From assembly GCA_963575745.1 (NCBI GenBank), contig CAUYUJ010002725.1, positions 135,530 through 199,529 on the forward strand: a DNA stretch of 64,000 nucleotides. Direction: 5' to 3'. Below are positions 34,196-46,390 of this stretch, piece by piece (the first letter of the stretch is position 1; the number at the start of each line of letters is the position of its first letter). The DNA comes from Prorocentrum cordatum. Taxonomy: Eukaryota; Sar; Dinophyceae; Prorocentrales; Prorocentraceae. Position numbers and translations under genes: made by a program. The notes beneath the pieces were generated by a model. That model did not search any database. It saw nothing but the letters and a program-made list of their open reading frames with translations, and was not told the DNA's origin.

Positions 34196-34990
34196 GTTTT
34201 CGTCGTCGTCGTCGTGGTCGACGTCGTGGTCGTCGTCGTCGCCGTCGTCGTCGTCGCCGTCGTCGTCGTCGTGGCCGCTTTCGTCGTCGCCGTGCCCGCC
34301 GACGTCGCCGTCGCCGTCGTCGTCGTTGTTGTCGCCGTCATCATCGTAGTCGTCGTCGTCGCGGTCGTCGTCAACGTCGTCGTCGCCGTCGTCGACGTCG
34401 TCGTACAGGCCGTCGCAGCCGTTGTCGCCGTCGCCGTCGCCGTCGCGGACCAATCCGTCGGGGTTCAAGGAAGTTTTTGGTCGCCTTCAGCCTCCAGGGG
34501 CCGTCCCTGGGCCCCGGGATCCCCAGGTTCCGGGAAACGATAACGGCACCGAGCAGACCCCGGAAAGGGCCCAGGGACGCATTCCGAGCAGATGTCTACG
34601 TGTGACCGCCGAGGCCGTCGTCGGCGTTGGCGTCGTCGGCGTCGGTGCGTCGGGAGCTCGGGCGGGGACCGCAGTGACATCCTGTCCTGACTCGGCCCAC
34701 GCGGGGGCGGAAGCAAGACAAAGACAAAGAGGAGGAGGATGGCGAAACGGAGGTGTAGGAGGTGGAGGCGCAGAGGAGGGACAGAGGAGGGAAGAAGAGG
34801 AGGACGACGAGGAGGAAGAGAAGGAGGCGGAGGAGGAGGATGATGACAGCTCCAGACCGAATCACTGTGTGGACGTCGTCGTCGTCGTCGTCGTGGTGGC
34901 GGCGGTCGTCGTCGTCGTGATCGTCATCGTCGTCATCGTTGTCGTCGCCTTTGTCGTTTCTCGTCGCCGCCCCTGTCGTCGTCGATGATC
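34196..34990. repeat. CGT/GTC trinucleotide arrays with GGA tract
   Basis: GTC/CGT triplets at 34,196-34,450 and 34,873-34,990, GGA triplets at about 34,730-34,850. The sequence between (34,450-34,720) is unassigned. Confidence 0.9.
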
Positions 34991-35033
34991 ACACGAGCGA
35001 AAACGAGAGCAACAAAACGTGGCGCAGCCGTGA

Positions 35034-35075
35034 CTAGAACCTAAGCGCGCGCGAAGCGCGCGTGGTTCTTGCATG
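35034..35075 (+). repeat. GC palindrome element, copy 1
   Basis: CTAGAACCTAAGCGCGCGCG, then AAGCGCGCG, then TGGTTCTTG. Arms AGAACC and GGTTCT enclose an alternating GC hairpin. An ATGT microsatellite follows. Copy 2 is at 40,821. Confidence 0.75.
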
Positions 35076-35540
35076 TATACGTAAATGTATATGTATGTAT
35101 GTACATGTGTATGTATGTTTCTATGTATGTCATACGTGTGTACATGTGTATGTATGCATGTATGTATGTATGTATGCATGCATGCATGTATGTATGTATG
35201 TATGTATGTATGTATGTATGTATGTAGGTATGTATGTATGTACACATGCAGGTATGTATATATGTATGTAAGTATGTACACGTATATGTATGTATGCATG
35301 TACGTTACATGTATATGTGTACGCATATGTATGTGTATACGCGCATGTATATGTAAATGTTTATGTATGTGTATATGTATATGTACATGTGTATGTGTAT
35401 GTACATATAGACAAACATACATACATACATACATACATACATACATACATACGTACGTACGTACGTACGTACGTACGTACGTACATACATACATAAATAC
35501 ATACATACATACATACATGCACACACACATACCTGAATAT
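35070..35540. repeat. ATGT/ACAT tetranucleotide array
   Basis: TATG units to about 35,400, then the complementary ACAT units with an ACGT block (35,450-35,484), so the array switches strand near 35,405 and could fold back on itself. Confidence 0.95.
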
Positions 35541-35559
35541 AAGGGGCGTCTGGTGCCCT

Positions 35560-37480
35560 GCGTCGCCGCGAGTGCCCCGGGCCTCTGGGAGACGGGCGAT
35601 TGGTGCCCCGCGTCGCCATGGGTGCCCGGGGCCTCCGGGAGCCGTCCTGGAGGCGCCCAGGGCCGCCCCCGGTCACCAACGAAGCAGTCCAAAACACCCA
35701 TTAAAACCTCCAGACGGTCACGGATGCTTCCAAGATGCCCCAACAAGCCGCCGAAAATTTGCCCAAGAGGCCCGTGTGGCCGAACACTTTGCATTTGACG
35801 TTGGTTTTTGCTGGATGTTCAACAGTGCGCGTGTCCCGCTCTGGTGAAATCCGAAACGGCCCCTGACGCCCCGAGTTCGTTCTGACACGGAGGCCACGGC
35901 CCAACAACAACCCCAGGATCCCCCAGGCTTCCCGCGATGCCGCCACCTAGCCCTTCAGACGTGCCTGAAACGACCCCGAGAGCCCCTCCTTGCCATCATA
36001 TTGCCCCAACGTGCCCAATCTATAGCGTCCAGACGACCCAACATGCATCCAAAACGCCCCAAGAAACCGCTCAAAATCTGGCCAAGCGTGCCGCCCAAAC
36101 CGACTTTCTTGTATTTCACGACGCTTGTCCTGTATTTTCACGCGTGCGCTTTCCCAGCTCCAGGGAAATCCGAAACGACCCCGGACGCCCTCGAGTTCGC
36201 TTTCAGACGGCCAAGGACCCTCCGACCACAAACCAAAAACACGCCCAGAGGGCCCCCACGCCTGCTGCGAAGCCGCCAACCAGGCCCTCACGCTGCCTCC
36301 AGGGCACCCCTTAGAAAACGCCGACCATTTGCACGAGAGGGCCCTCAGGGCCAATCCGGCCCCAGAGAGCCCCTAGGGGCGTTTCACGACAGCCCCGAGA
36401 CGCCCAAATGAAGCATTTCCCATTGATTTGATCCGGCTTTCCGAAGCTCCAAGATCGCCCGAACACGGCCCGAGAGACCCCCAAGAGGGCCAAAACGGCC
36501 CCAGAGAGCTTCCCACACCGCCCACGAGGCGCCCAGAACCCCCAAACGGCCCCAAGACGCGTCCACGAGGCGGACCACGAACCGACAATTCTAGCCTTCG
36601 GCCCAAGAAACACACAGGAAACCACACGAGGACCCAAGAAACGCCCAAGAGGCTCCCCGGAGGCCGTCATCAGCCCCCGCAAGGCCCCCAGCTGGCCCCA
36701 AGTAGGCTTCCGAAGCGGCCCTAGGAAGCCCCCAAGGTGGCCCAAGAGGGCCCCAAGACGGCCAAATATCTTCCCAAGATGCCCAAGATGGCCCCAAGAC
36801 GGCCCAAGAGGCCTCCAAGACGCCCCAACACGGCCGAAGAGGCCCCCAAGGCCACCCCCAAACGGCCTAAAACGGCCCCAAGACAGCCCAAAAGGGACCC
36901 AAGACGGCCCAAGACGGCCCCAACACGGCCCAAGAGGGCCCCAAGGCAGCTCCAAGGAGGGGCCTAGGCAGGAGGCCGAACGGACTGTTCGGGCCCTCGG
37001 CCCCAGGAGGCCCCCAGGAGGCCTCCTGAGGCACCCCCAGAGGCCCCCAAGACGCTCCCAAAAGGCTCCCAAGAGGCCCCCAAGAGGTCCCCGAGAGGCC
37101 CCCGAGAGGCCCCACAACGGCCACCGACAGGCACCGAGACGGGCCCCAGGAGGCCTCGGAGCTGCTTCCAGGAGGCCCCTGAGAGACCTGCCATGAGATT
37201 CCATGAGGTCAGAGGGGGAAAAGGTACCCGTATCTTTACCCTTCCCTCAGTTTCCCCGTTTTGAGGCCTCGTCGGAGGCCCTCGTCGCCACCACTGGATT
37301 CGTTTCGAAATTCTAGTCAGAACGCACCCCAAGAGAGGTCCAGGGGGTAACGGTATCGGTACCTTTTGGTTTCCCCATGAGGAGCCCCATATGTTCCCAG
37401 GACAGCTGCAAGAGCGCTCCAGAGGCTCCAACAAATTATCCCGGCAAAGCAACCTAACAGCGATGTGTAGGAGCATATCT
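35560..37480 (+). repeat. CCAAGA/GGCCC-rich degenerate repeat
   Basis: Most of this stretch is loose 10-13-base iterations of CCAAGACGGCCC-like words, densest at 36,430-37,150, with the anchor CGACAATTCTAGCCTTCGGC at 36,579. Open frames on both strands are compositional. No gene. Confidence 0.7.
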
Positions 37481-37579
37481 GGAAGCATTCCCCTTAAGAT
37501 TCAGATGAGAATCCAGTTGTAGAATTCTGCTGTTCTCGCAGTCGTAGTCGCATTCGCGATGACAGTCGCAGTGGCAACG

Positions 37580-37985
37580 GCAGTCGCAGTCACAGCCTCA
37601 GCCTCAGCCTGCCTCAGCCTCAGCCTCAGCCTGCCTCAGCCTCAGCCTGCCTCAGCCTCAGCCTCAGCCTGCTTCAGCCTCAGCATCAGTCTGCCTTCAG
37701 CCTCGGCCTCAGCTTCAGTCTGCCGTCGGCCTCGGCTTCAGCCTCAGCCTCAGCCTCAGCTTGCCTCAGCATCAGCCTGCCTCAGCCTCAGCCTCAGCCT
37801 GCCTCTGCCTGAGCCTCAGCCTGCTTCAGCCTCAGCTTCAGTCTGCCGTCGGCCTCGGCCTCAGCCTCAGCCTGCCTCAGCATCAGTCTGCCTTCAGCCT
37901 CAGCCTCAGCCTCAGCCTGCCTCAGCCTCAGCCTCAGCCTCAGCCTCAGCCTCAGCCTGCCTCAGCCTCAGCCTCAGCCTGCTCC
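37580..37985. repeat. CAGCCT hexanucleotide array
   Basis: About 400 bases of CAGCCT with CTGCCT and CGGCCT variants, leading straight into the 72-bp repeat. Confidence 0.95.
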
Positions 37986-38485
37986 GGGCATTCAAAATGT
38001 GGCCCGGGAATGGAGTTCTGGGAACTTCAAGACCACGAAGTGGCCTACAGTTGGCTCCGGGCATTCAAAATGTGGCCCGGGAATGGAGTTCTGGGAAGTC
38101 GAAGAGCACGAAGTGGCCTACAGTTGGCTCCGGGCATTCAAAATGTGGCCCGGGAATGGAGTTCTGGGGACTCGAAGACCACGAAGTGGCCTACAGTTGG
38201 CTCCGGGCATCCAAAATGTGGCCCGGGAATGGAATTCTGGGAAATAGAAGAGCACGAAATGGCTGGCTCCGGGCATCCAAAATGTGGCCCGGGAATGGAG
38301 TTCTGGGAAATAGAAGAACACGAAGTGGTGACTGTTGCATCCGGGCATCCAAAATGTGGCCCGGGAATGGAGTTCTGGGAAATGGAAGAGCACGAAGTGG
38401 CCTACAGTTGCATCCGGCCCTCCAGAATGTGGCCTGGGAATGGAGTTCTGGGAAATCGAAGAGCACGAAGTGTGTGACTGTTGGT
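37982..38485 (+). repeat. 72-bp tandem repeat, seven copies
   Basis: Unit: CTCCGGGCATTCAAAATGTG, GCCCGGGAATGGAGTTCTGG, GAA(G)TCGAAGAGCACGAAGTGG, CCTACAGTTGG. Unit starts are 72 bases apart (37,982; 38,054; 38,126; 38,198), with shorter later units. A 24-codon period keeps frames open; no protein is inferred. Confidence 0.92.
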
Positions 38486-38743
38486 GAAAAACGAGCTCGG
38501 CACCTGCCGCCCGGCAACTCCCAACACCTGCCCGGACCCCCCTGTGGAGTGATCTGTGAGCTCTTTTGACCCCACTAGAAACCTATCAGTCTTCGCTGTT
38601 AGGTAAAAATCCAAACATAAAACCCAGGATGGCCTGAAGACGGCCCGAGGCCGCCAATGTGGTCCAAGCTGGCCCAGAGATGGACACAAGGGTCCCCACG
38701 AAGCTTCACGACGCCCCCAAGCGGCTCCCAGAGGTCCAGAGGC

Positions 38744-38795
38744 CCGCAGCCATTCGGGCGCAAGCCACTCTGGCTCAGGGCCATCTGGTTGCAAA
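38744..38795 (+). other. Possible tandem DinoSL relics
   Basis: At 38,744-38,764, CCGCAGCCATTCGGGCG plus CAAG matches DinoSL at 17 of 21. It is followed directly by CCACTCTGGCTCAGG (38,765-38,779), which matches the DinoSL 3' part CCATTTTGGCTCAAG at 12 of 15, and by a weaker third copy. A full leader followed by copies cut at the leader's internal AG is the pattern expected after repeated trans-splicing and retroposition. CCAAGA-type repeats nearby raise the chance of coincidence. Confidence 0.4.
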
Positions 38796-38799
38796 CTGT

Positions 38800-39285
38800 A
38801 TTAGATACGTTGCGACTGCTTGATTGAAACACGCCGCCCCGTATAGTGCACGCGCACACTGACACACGCGCGCATGCGGTTTGTATGCATGCAGTTGCAG
38901 GTCTTATCTTGCACCGCTTTGAGTTGGGTCATGCCGCATCTAAGCAACGATGGCAGCAATACGCCGTCCAATGAAGATCTGGATGTTGAAGTGGGGCCAG
39001 CTTGGATCAGACATCGCCGGCAACAGTCCTGGACAGCCAGGCAAGGATGCCAAGGCGGGGTGGCTGTATGTATTGTCGGTCAGCTTTCCCGTTTGGAGAC
39101 TGCTTCGCCGCACGGCAATTGACCTGGCTTCTCTGTGTGCCATTTGGGTGCGCGTTGGAACACAAACAAGAAAGAAGCAAACAAAAATGGCCCCGAGAGC
39201 ATACATGCTTCAAATACCCATTGAAAGCCGTAGACGCCCATTGAGAAATGTCAGTCTGTCTGCATGTATGTCTGTACGCATGGAT
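38800..39285 (+). other. Unassigned sequence after the possible SL relics
   Basis: Frames of 80-160 residues start at 38,874 and 38,950 (ATG), but neither resembles a family I know and both run into the ATGT array. It might be a decayed retroposed transcript. Confidence 0.25.
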
Positions 39286-39289
39286 GCAT

Positions 39290-39646
39290 TATTGCAATGT
39301 ATGTATGTATGGATGGATGGATGGACGGATGGATGGATGGATGGGTGGATGTATGTGCATATGTATATGTCTACGTATGTACGGCTGTACGCATGTACGT
39401 ATGTACGTATGACACGGGAATGTGTACATATGTTTATATGAACGTATACATATGCATACATGTATATATATATATGTCTGTATATATACACATACGCCTG
39501 TGCATACATATATGTATACATGCATGTATGTATGCATGCATGTATGTATGTATGTGTATGTATGTATGTATTTATGTATGTATGTATGTATGTAGGTAGG
39601 TATGTATGTGTGCGTATGTATGTATGTATGCATGTATGTATGTACG

Positions 39647-39680
<34 letters not shown>

Positions 39681-39795
39681 TGTACGTATGTATGTATGTA
39701 TGTATGTATGCATGTATGAATGCATGCATGCATGTATGTATGTATGTATGTATGTATGTGTGTATGTATGTATGTATGTATGCATGCATGTATAT
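39290..39795. repeat. ATGT/GGAT tetranucleotide array
   Basis: GGAT units near 39,310-39,350, then TATG units with GCATG interruptions. No gene. Confidence 0.95.
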
Positions 39796-39799
39796 TAGA

Positions 39800-40700
39800 A
39801 TGCCTAGGGGGTCCCGGGGCCTCCAAAGTGCACTGATTTGTCCTCTGGCCGTTTCGGGCCCGACGGGGGGCGCCACAAAACGTCAAAGAGGGCCGAGAGA
39901 CGTCCAAGAGGGCGTCAAGATGGCCCAAGAGCGCTTCAAGAGAGCCCGAGACCGCACAAGAGCGTTTCAACATTTGTCCAACATGGCTTGCAGACAGCCC
40001 AAGAAGGCTTCAAGACGGCCAAGATGTGCTCAAAAGGATTCCCACGAGGCACTCAGGAGGCGAAACAAGTAGGTTTGTTTTTCGATGGTTTGAATATGTT
40101 TCGTGTTCTCGCTGTTTAGTGCTTCCGACAGCCCAAGACAGCCCACGAGGCCCCAGAAATCAGCTCAAGATGGCCCAAGAGGCACCCAAAGAGGGCGCCA
40201 CGACGGCGCAAGAGAGTCACAAGACAGCCCAAGAGTGCCCCAAGACGGCCAGACAGGCGCCCAAGATCGCCCAAGAGGGCCCCAAGACGGCCCCAAGAGG
40301 GGCCCAAGAGGGGGAACACGAACAGACAATTCGAGCCTTCCGCCCCAAGAGGCTTCCAGGAGGCCCCAAGAGGCCCCCTACAGAGCCCAAGAGGCCCCCT
40401 AGAGGCCCCCTAAAGTCCCCACGAGGCCCAAAGGGAGCCCGAAAAGACGCCCCACGAGCACCCCAAACGGCTCCCAAGAGGCTTCCCAAACTGCCTTCCA
40501 GAGGCCCCCGGGAAGCCTCCCATGAATTCCAAACGAACTTCCAAGAGGCCTCTGACCCACAATCCAGGCACGGTGGCGGGATGGGCCGAAGGCCATTATA
40601 GGGAACGTGAACCGAGAACCCGAGATCTCCGCCCCAGAAGACCCCCAGGAGGGGTCAAGAGGTCCCCAAGAAGCATGTCGACAGATTACCAGTCGACCGG
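39800..40700 (+). repeat. CCAAGA/GGCCC-rich degenerate repeat
   Basis: Same family as at 35.6-37.2 kb, with the anchor ACAATTCGAGCCTTCCGCCC at 40,325. It runs from just after the ATGT array to about 40,690. Confidence 0.7.
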
Positions 40701-40820
40701 TCGATGAGAGCGGAGGGGAGGAATGAGGAAGAGGCAAGAGGAAGAGGCAAGAGGAAACATATAATAGTGACCTCATTATTCATGGCCGCCTTGTTGTCTC
40801 AAGGCGGTCAGCACTCGACC

Positions 40821-40866
40821 AGCTAGAAGCTAAGCGCGCGCGAAGCGCGCGCCATGGTTCTAGTAT
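40821..40866 (+). repeat. GC palindrome element, copy 2
   Basis: CTAGAAGCTAAGCGCGCGCG, AAGCGCGCGC, CATGGTTCTAG. Outer arms CTAGAA and TTCTAG pair. Same orientation as copy 1, and again followed by a short ATGT-like run. Confidence 0.75.
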
Positions 40867-40869
40867 AGA

Positions 40870-42880
40870 TATATGTATGTACATATACTTATACGCAGAA
40901 TGCTCCGCAGATCCACAGCACATTCATTCTAGCAGATGCGACGAACGAGTCAGAGTCCGGGGTAAGCCACTTCTGTAGTCGTTTCTCCGGCTCGACCCCT
41001 CGAGGGCCTCCCTTCTCGGTTCCTGCCCCCCCCTCCTTCGTCCTGCTCGCCTGGACCTGCCTCCTCGCGGGGCTGGCTGCCGTCCTGGCCCCAGTGCCTC
41101 CTCCCTCCTCCCTCCTCCCGGAGCTCTCCGCTTACCCTTTCGTCTCGCTCCCAGTCTATCTTTCTCTCTCTCTCTCTCTGTATGTTTCTCTCTCTATTTC
41201 TCTCTCTCTCTCTCGCCTTTCTTCTCTCTCCATATCTCTCCGCTCTCCTCGTCCTGCTTCCCTCTTCCCACTGCCGGGCTCTCTCCTCACCCTCCTCCGA
41301 GCCTTCGTCATCTGTGCTCCCTTCTCGCCCTCTCCTCGTCCTTTCTGCTTCGTTCCTTCCCTTCCGCTCCCCTGTGTCTTCTCCTCCTCCCTCCTCCTTC
41401 CGCCTCCACCTTCCTCCCTCCTTTCTCATCGGCCTCCTTCAGTGCGATGATCGGAACACGCAAGGCAAGGCGGCGAAGTCAGCAAGGAGGGTCAGCGGAC
41501 AGGCATGGGGGCGGAGCGGGAATAGGATGGTGCAGGAGGGATGGGGAGAAGAGAGGACGTGGATACAGCATGAGTAGCAGACGAGAGAGAGAGGAATAGG
41601 GGGAGGCGGGAGGAAGGAGGAGGAAGAGGACCAGTGTGAATCCAAGACCCATCAACGATGTTGCAATCAACCCTCCCTCCCAGCTCCCTCGTCACAGGCT
41701 CCTAGGAGGATTCATTTCCACTGAGAGAGATGCCCCGTTGGGAGTCAACCTTTTTAAGATCTTGAAGCGTTGCAAATTACCATGCTCGGGACTCCAACGC
41801 CACGACTCACCCTTATTGTTATGCCTTGAAGATCATGAATCGTGCCAGAACGCCGTTCCTGGAATTTCAACACCGCGAATCAGCGTAACTATTGCGCCCT
41901 GGCAATCATAGATCGTTCCAAACGCCATTTGAATACATGAAACGCTTGCCCATGTCCGCGGCTCTGAGGCGAGAGCCACATATTGAAACGGCCCGTCCTC
42001 AACCCTGAATCTCTTGCACTTGTTTAAAATGAATGCACGCGGCGCTAAGATTAGAATCACCTTTGAAAGCCACCCGCCCTTCATTAGTGAAACTGTTGGC
42101 AGTTTTTGAGCTTCAGGATCATACATTGTGAGGAAGTCTCAGGCGAAACGCCCAGCCCACCCTCCCGACTGGCGTCAGGGATCGACAGGGAGGAGTTATT
42201 CATAATGAACAGGAATCGAGCAAATAACACAGATGAGGTAACAGGAGGAGGGAGAGAGGGAAGGAGGAGGAGGAGGAGGAGGTGGCTGACATACAACAGG
42301 CATCGGGAGGACTGTCCGAGCGCATCTCGCAGTCGCTCCTGCAATGTTGCCAGATAAGTGTATAGATCCCCTCTCTCTCTGTCTCTTCGGTCTTTGGTGC
42401 TACTGGGCTGTCCCTCTCCTCCTTTTTATCCCCCCCTTGTGCCCCTGCTTCTTATCGTCCTAGTCCCACGCCTCCTCTCCCCAGTCCTCCAATTCCTTCT
42501 CTTGCTCCTCCCACTTATCCTGCTCATCCATCTTACCCTTACCCTTCCGTTTCCCAATTTTTTTCTGACCCTCCGCGCTACAACTCGAATCCAGTCAACG
42601 ATCGGATGTGGGCAAATATGCAAACATCGGCCTGCATGGCCTCAATGCACTCGTCCCCTCCTTCCTCCTCCTCCTCCTCCACCTCCTCCTCCTCCCCCTT
42701 GTAACACATCGTCTCATCACACCCCTCCCCTTGCTCCTTCCACTTTTTCCTCGGCACTCCCCCCTCCTCCTCTTCCTCTCAAATCTCTCCCTCATCCCTG
42801 GTATGCTTCAGCGCAGCAAATGTTTTGTTGCACGGCAGGTCCTCATTGTCTGCCGCGTTGTGTCAATGTGAACGGCGTCT
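40870..42880. repeat. Unassigned region with CT and TCC tracts
   Basis: CT-rich sequence at 41,100-41,430, TCC tracts at 42,420-42,560 and 42,650-42,790, and a diverged fourth copy of the 3.8-4.7-kb repeat from 41,632. No coding frame convinces. Confidence 0.6.
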
Positions 42881-44100
42881 AGCAGGTAGCTTGGCGTGCG
42901 TGAACGCATCATTGCGCCACCGGTCTTACTTCTCCGCCTCATTACATCCATTTTCTTCCTGCGTATCCTCTCGTGTGTCATGCCTCGGTGTCGCATGCGA
43001 TAGGGTTGCATTCGGTTGCGTAGAGTGTGTGTGTGTGTGCGCACATGTGCGCAGTTTTGTACAAATCGCAAGAGCCACAATACAATGATCGCGAACACGT
43101 CGAACCCAGCATGCGTGCACCAGCTGCGCGGCTTGGAAGTGATCGTTGTTCTTTGCCTGCTGCTTCTGCTCACAAGTGTTACGCCAAGTGCGCCAGTTGT
43201 TGACTGCTTTGTCAACTTAAGTGCTCCAACAGTGGCGCAATCCAACCAACCTGTCACCGAACCGTTGCGACAGCAGGCAGTGCTTAAACAGTACTGGCTT
43301 TGGCTGTACCCTTGTATTGAAAAATCTATCGAGCGAGCCAGGCATCAAGGACTTGCAGTGGTACATCCTCCGGTGCCGCATTCGGGCTCACGTCGTCGGT
43401 ACATCCTTTGTCCCAGTGTGGTTATCGAGCTCGCTCTCTTCTGCTATCTCCGCGTCAGTGCGCGCGCACGTCCGCCCGCAGGCTGCGGGAAGCCCGGTCT
43501 CACGCGGCGAGACCGCCTCCGCAGGCTGCGTACCGGGGGAGCTGACTCGGGAGCGCCGCCTCGCGGGCCCGCGGAGTAGGGGCACGGTCTCGTTCATCTC
43601 TCTTCCCCCGCCCTCTTGCTGCGACCCCGAAAGTGCGCGCGTAACATACGTGTGTGTCTGGTGTTCCAGGTATTACGATAGGTTCACGCGGCGATGGCGC
43701 GCCAACGACGCCAGCGAATGCGTTCAAGGTGGAGCTCTGCGACGCGGAAGCGCCGAGGGACACGGTGACGCCACCGGGCCCCACAGAAACCAGCCTTGAA
43801 CGATCGGGGCCGAGAACGATTCAAGGTTGAACGATCGACGTTGTGTCAAAAATCTTTACGCGCGCCGACGCCGCACGAACCTGCCGTGTGGGCGACACTG
43901 TCTTCGAAGTGTTCGTTGGCGCCCCCGTCTCCAGCGTCGGTCATCGCGGAATTTCTGGAGCCGCGCAGGCCCCGACCGCGTCTCGCTCTGCCTCGACGCT
44001 GGCGGGGTTCGGCACTGAGGGGGCGAGAGGGGGCGACATCCCAGGGGCGCGTCCACAGCTTGTGAGGTTCATTTTGTCGAGGGCTGTATTTGTTTTACCC
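42880..44100. other. Unassigned region
   Basis: Unique-looking sequence with a short GT run at 43,026-43,040. One frame at 43,100-43,260 has a hydrophobic stretch (VIVVLCLLLLLTSV), but no other support. A stretch at 43,823-43,893 resembles 3,285-3,355. Confidence 0.35.
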
Positions 44101-44470
44101 TTTCGGGCATGCGGGCAGCGTGGACAAGCATCGTCGCCGGGTCGACGTCACGGCCAGGGCCCTTTGATTACCCGATGTTGATGCGGAGTCCCTCGAGGTG
44201 TATCTTTCTTCGGGCTGGCGAAAGCCGTGTGTGCATATGAGGCGTTCCAAAACGGGCCATGCCTTCGAGGATCGAAGGAATTGTCTTCTATGCCTCGGCT
44301 GAACGCGGCGGAAGGGTGGCGGAAGGTCGGCAGAAGCATAACGAGTCCGCCTCCACCGTCGGAAGCTGGCGGAAGCTTGGCTGAAGGCGGCGGACGTATA
44401 AGATGCGCCTCCAAGATCGTTTTTGGGTTCAGGGTTTCTGGAATCGGACACACACATACACATTTTTCAA

Positions 44471-44522
<52 letters not shown>

Positions 44523-45160
44523 CCTGTTGCATATTTTTATAATCCGGAGGGGTGGGACCCCCCCGGGCCCCTGGACGCCCTTCCCAAAGGTCCAAGGAGA
44601 TTTCCAGGCCTCTGGACGACCTTGACGTCCATGCGAGGCCTTGGCAACTGGCCAGGCCCAAAAACCTGCCCCAAACGCCCAACATGGTCCCAAGACGGCC
44701 GAAGAGGCCTCCGAAACGCCCCAAGACCCCTCCAACAGGCCTCCGAAGAGGGCCTCAGTGGCCAACATCGTTGATTATCCAGAGCGTGTTTCGATGTTTT
44801 CGGTCTTCTCGCCTTTTCGGCTTCTCGACGCGTCAAGACGGCCCACGATGCTCCCAAGAGCGCCTCAAGACGGCCCAAGAAGGCCCCAAGACGGCCCAAG
44901 AAGTGCCCAAGAGGGCCCAAGAGGGCTCCGAGAAGGCCCCAAGAGGGGTCCGTGAGGGCCACCAACAATTCCAAAATCTACCTTTCCGCCCCGAGAGGGC
45001 CCCAAGAGGTCCCAAGAAGGATCCAAGAGGCCCCAAGAGGCCCCGAGAGAGGCCATGGGAGTCTCCCAAGAAAGCCAATGGAGGCCCCTCAAAACCCAAA
45101 GTTCCGAAGACGGCCCAACGGGGGCCCAAAACTCCCCCAAAGAGCCCTAAGCGAGCTCAG
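44100..45160 (+). repeat. TA microsatellite and CCAAGA-rich repeat
   Basis: Unassigned to 44,470, then a TA run at 44,474-44,521, then the CCAAGA/GGCCC family from about 44,560 to 45,150, with the weak anchor CCAACAATTCCAAAATCTACC at 44,958. Confidence 0.7.
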
Positions 45161-46060
45161 AACGTCCGAATTCCAGTCTCGCGACGTTCCCGTTAGGCAC
45201 GTCCGTCGCCAAACCTGCATTTTGTTGATTTCGACGCCCCATGTGCGTATTTCTTACCGTTCAGCCCGCACTGTTTTCCTTCCACGCTCGTTGTATACAT
45301 GCATCCGTAGCCTTGGGCTTCAACTTTTTGCTCTACTGACATTGGCATACCACCTCCAGCATGTGGGTATTCACCTGCTTCGATTGTGGTCATTGTCTTC
45401 TTTCAAACACTTTCCCCCACTGCAATCTAATCGGGCCTGCATATCGTGCGCCCGCCTACGAGACGCACGACAAACCTCCTCCCCCTTACGCCTCCTGCTG
45501 CTGGCCACATATTGAAGTCCGTTGCGAACCTGAGATCCGGTCCACTTCCCAGAAGGATCGTGGTTGGACGTTGGAGGGCCAGTTTTTCCGAGAGAGGAGG
45601 GCAAGGGATCCAGGTTCAGATTTCGAGGGCCGAAATGTTCCGTCGATTTTCTTGCTTTCAGGCCTCTGACGTTCTCGCCACTACATGGCAGGGTCCTCCC
45701 CGAGATTCGAGCCCAAACGCAACCCCAGAATAGCTGGCCGCAGTTCCAGGTCAAGAAAAATGGCGCGAACGGCCTTATTGGCGAACCTCGAAGGACCGAG
45801 GTGCATGGCGCGAAGCGCCAATGCAGTCTTGTATAGACCACCCTGCGGGTGATAAGGAGGTTGGGGGGCAGCAGTGGGCAAAAGTGGTGATTGTTGTTCT
45901 GACGATGCCTTGGAAAGCTCGCCGACGGCGCCCACTGCGCCGTACGATTTGCATTTGGATCTGCGTGTCTGTGCTTTTTCTCTGTTCTTTTCGGTCTGCA
46001 TGTCGGTTTGCATGCAGACTTGCACTGGATAGCTCGCCGCAAGCGGCGATGTTTTGAAAT
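45160..46060. other. Unassigned region
   Basis: No gene, repeat or RNA recognised. Short frames on both strands lack protein character. Confidence 0.3.
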
Positions 46061-46069
46061 GCACAACCC

Positions 46070-46390
46070 ACGGCGGGACACCAGCGGGACACCGCGGGCC
46101 ACCGTTTGACGGGAGGAGCATCCTTTGGTCCGGCCGCGGCCCAGCCACATATGGATTTCGGGACACTAGCGGGACACCGGCGGGACACCGCGCGCCACCG
46201 GCCGCCAGAGGATAATCATTTGGTCCGGCCGCGGCCCAGCCACAGGAAGATTTCGGGACACGAGCGGGACACCGGCGGGACACCGCGGGCCACAGGCCGC
46301 CGGAGGAGAAGTATTTGGTCCGGCCGCGGCCCAGCCACAGGAGGATTTCGAGACACCAGCGGGACACCGGCGGGTTGTTTTTTTCGCGGC
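46070..46390 (+). repeat. 96-bp tandem repeat, about 3.3 copies
   Basis: TTTGGTCCGGCCGCGGCCCA begins at about 46,123, 46,219 and 46,314, each followed by GCCACA, a GATTTCGGGACAC box and CGGGACACCGGCGGGACACC. The following stretch to 46,925 is unassigned. Confidence 0.85.

Noticed and set aside
43016-43579. 187-residue frame with a hydrophobic stretch
   Set aside because: No homology recognised, no relic or splice support, and the rest is low in protein character.
45306-45326. DinoSL-like CCGTAGCCTTGGGCTTCAAC
   Set aside because: It needs two gaps to align after the first eight bases; no gene follows.
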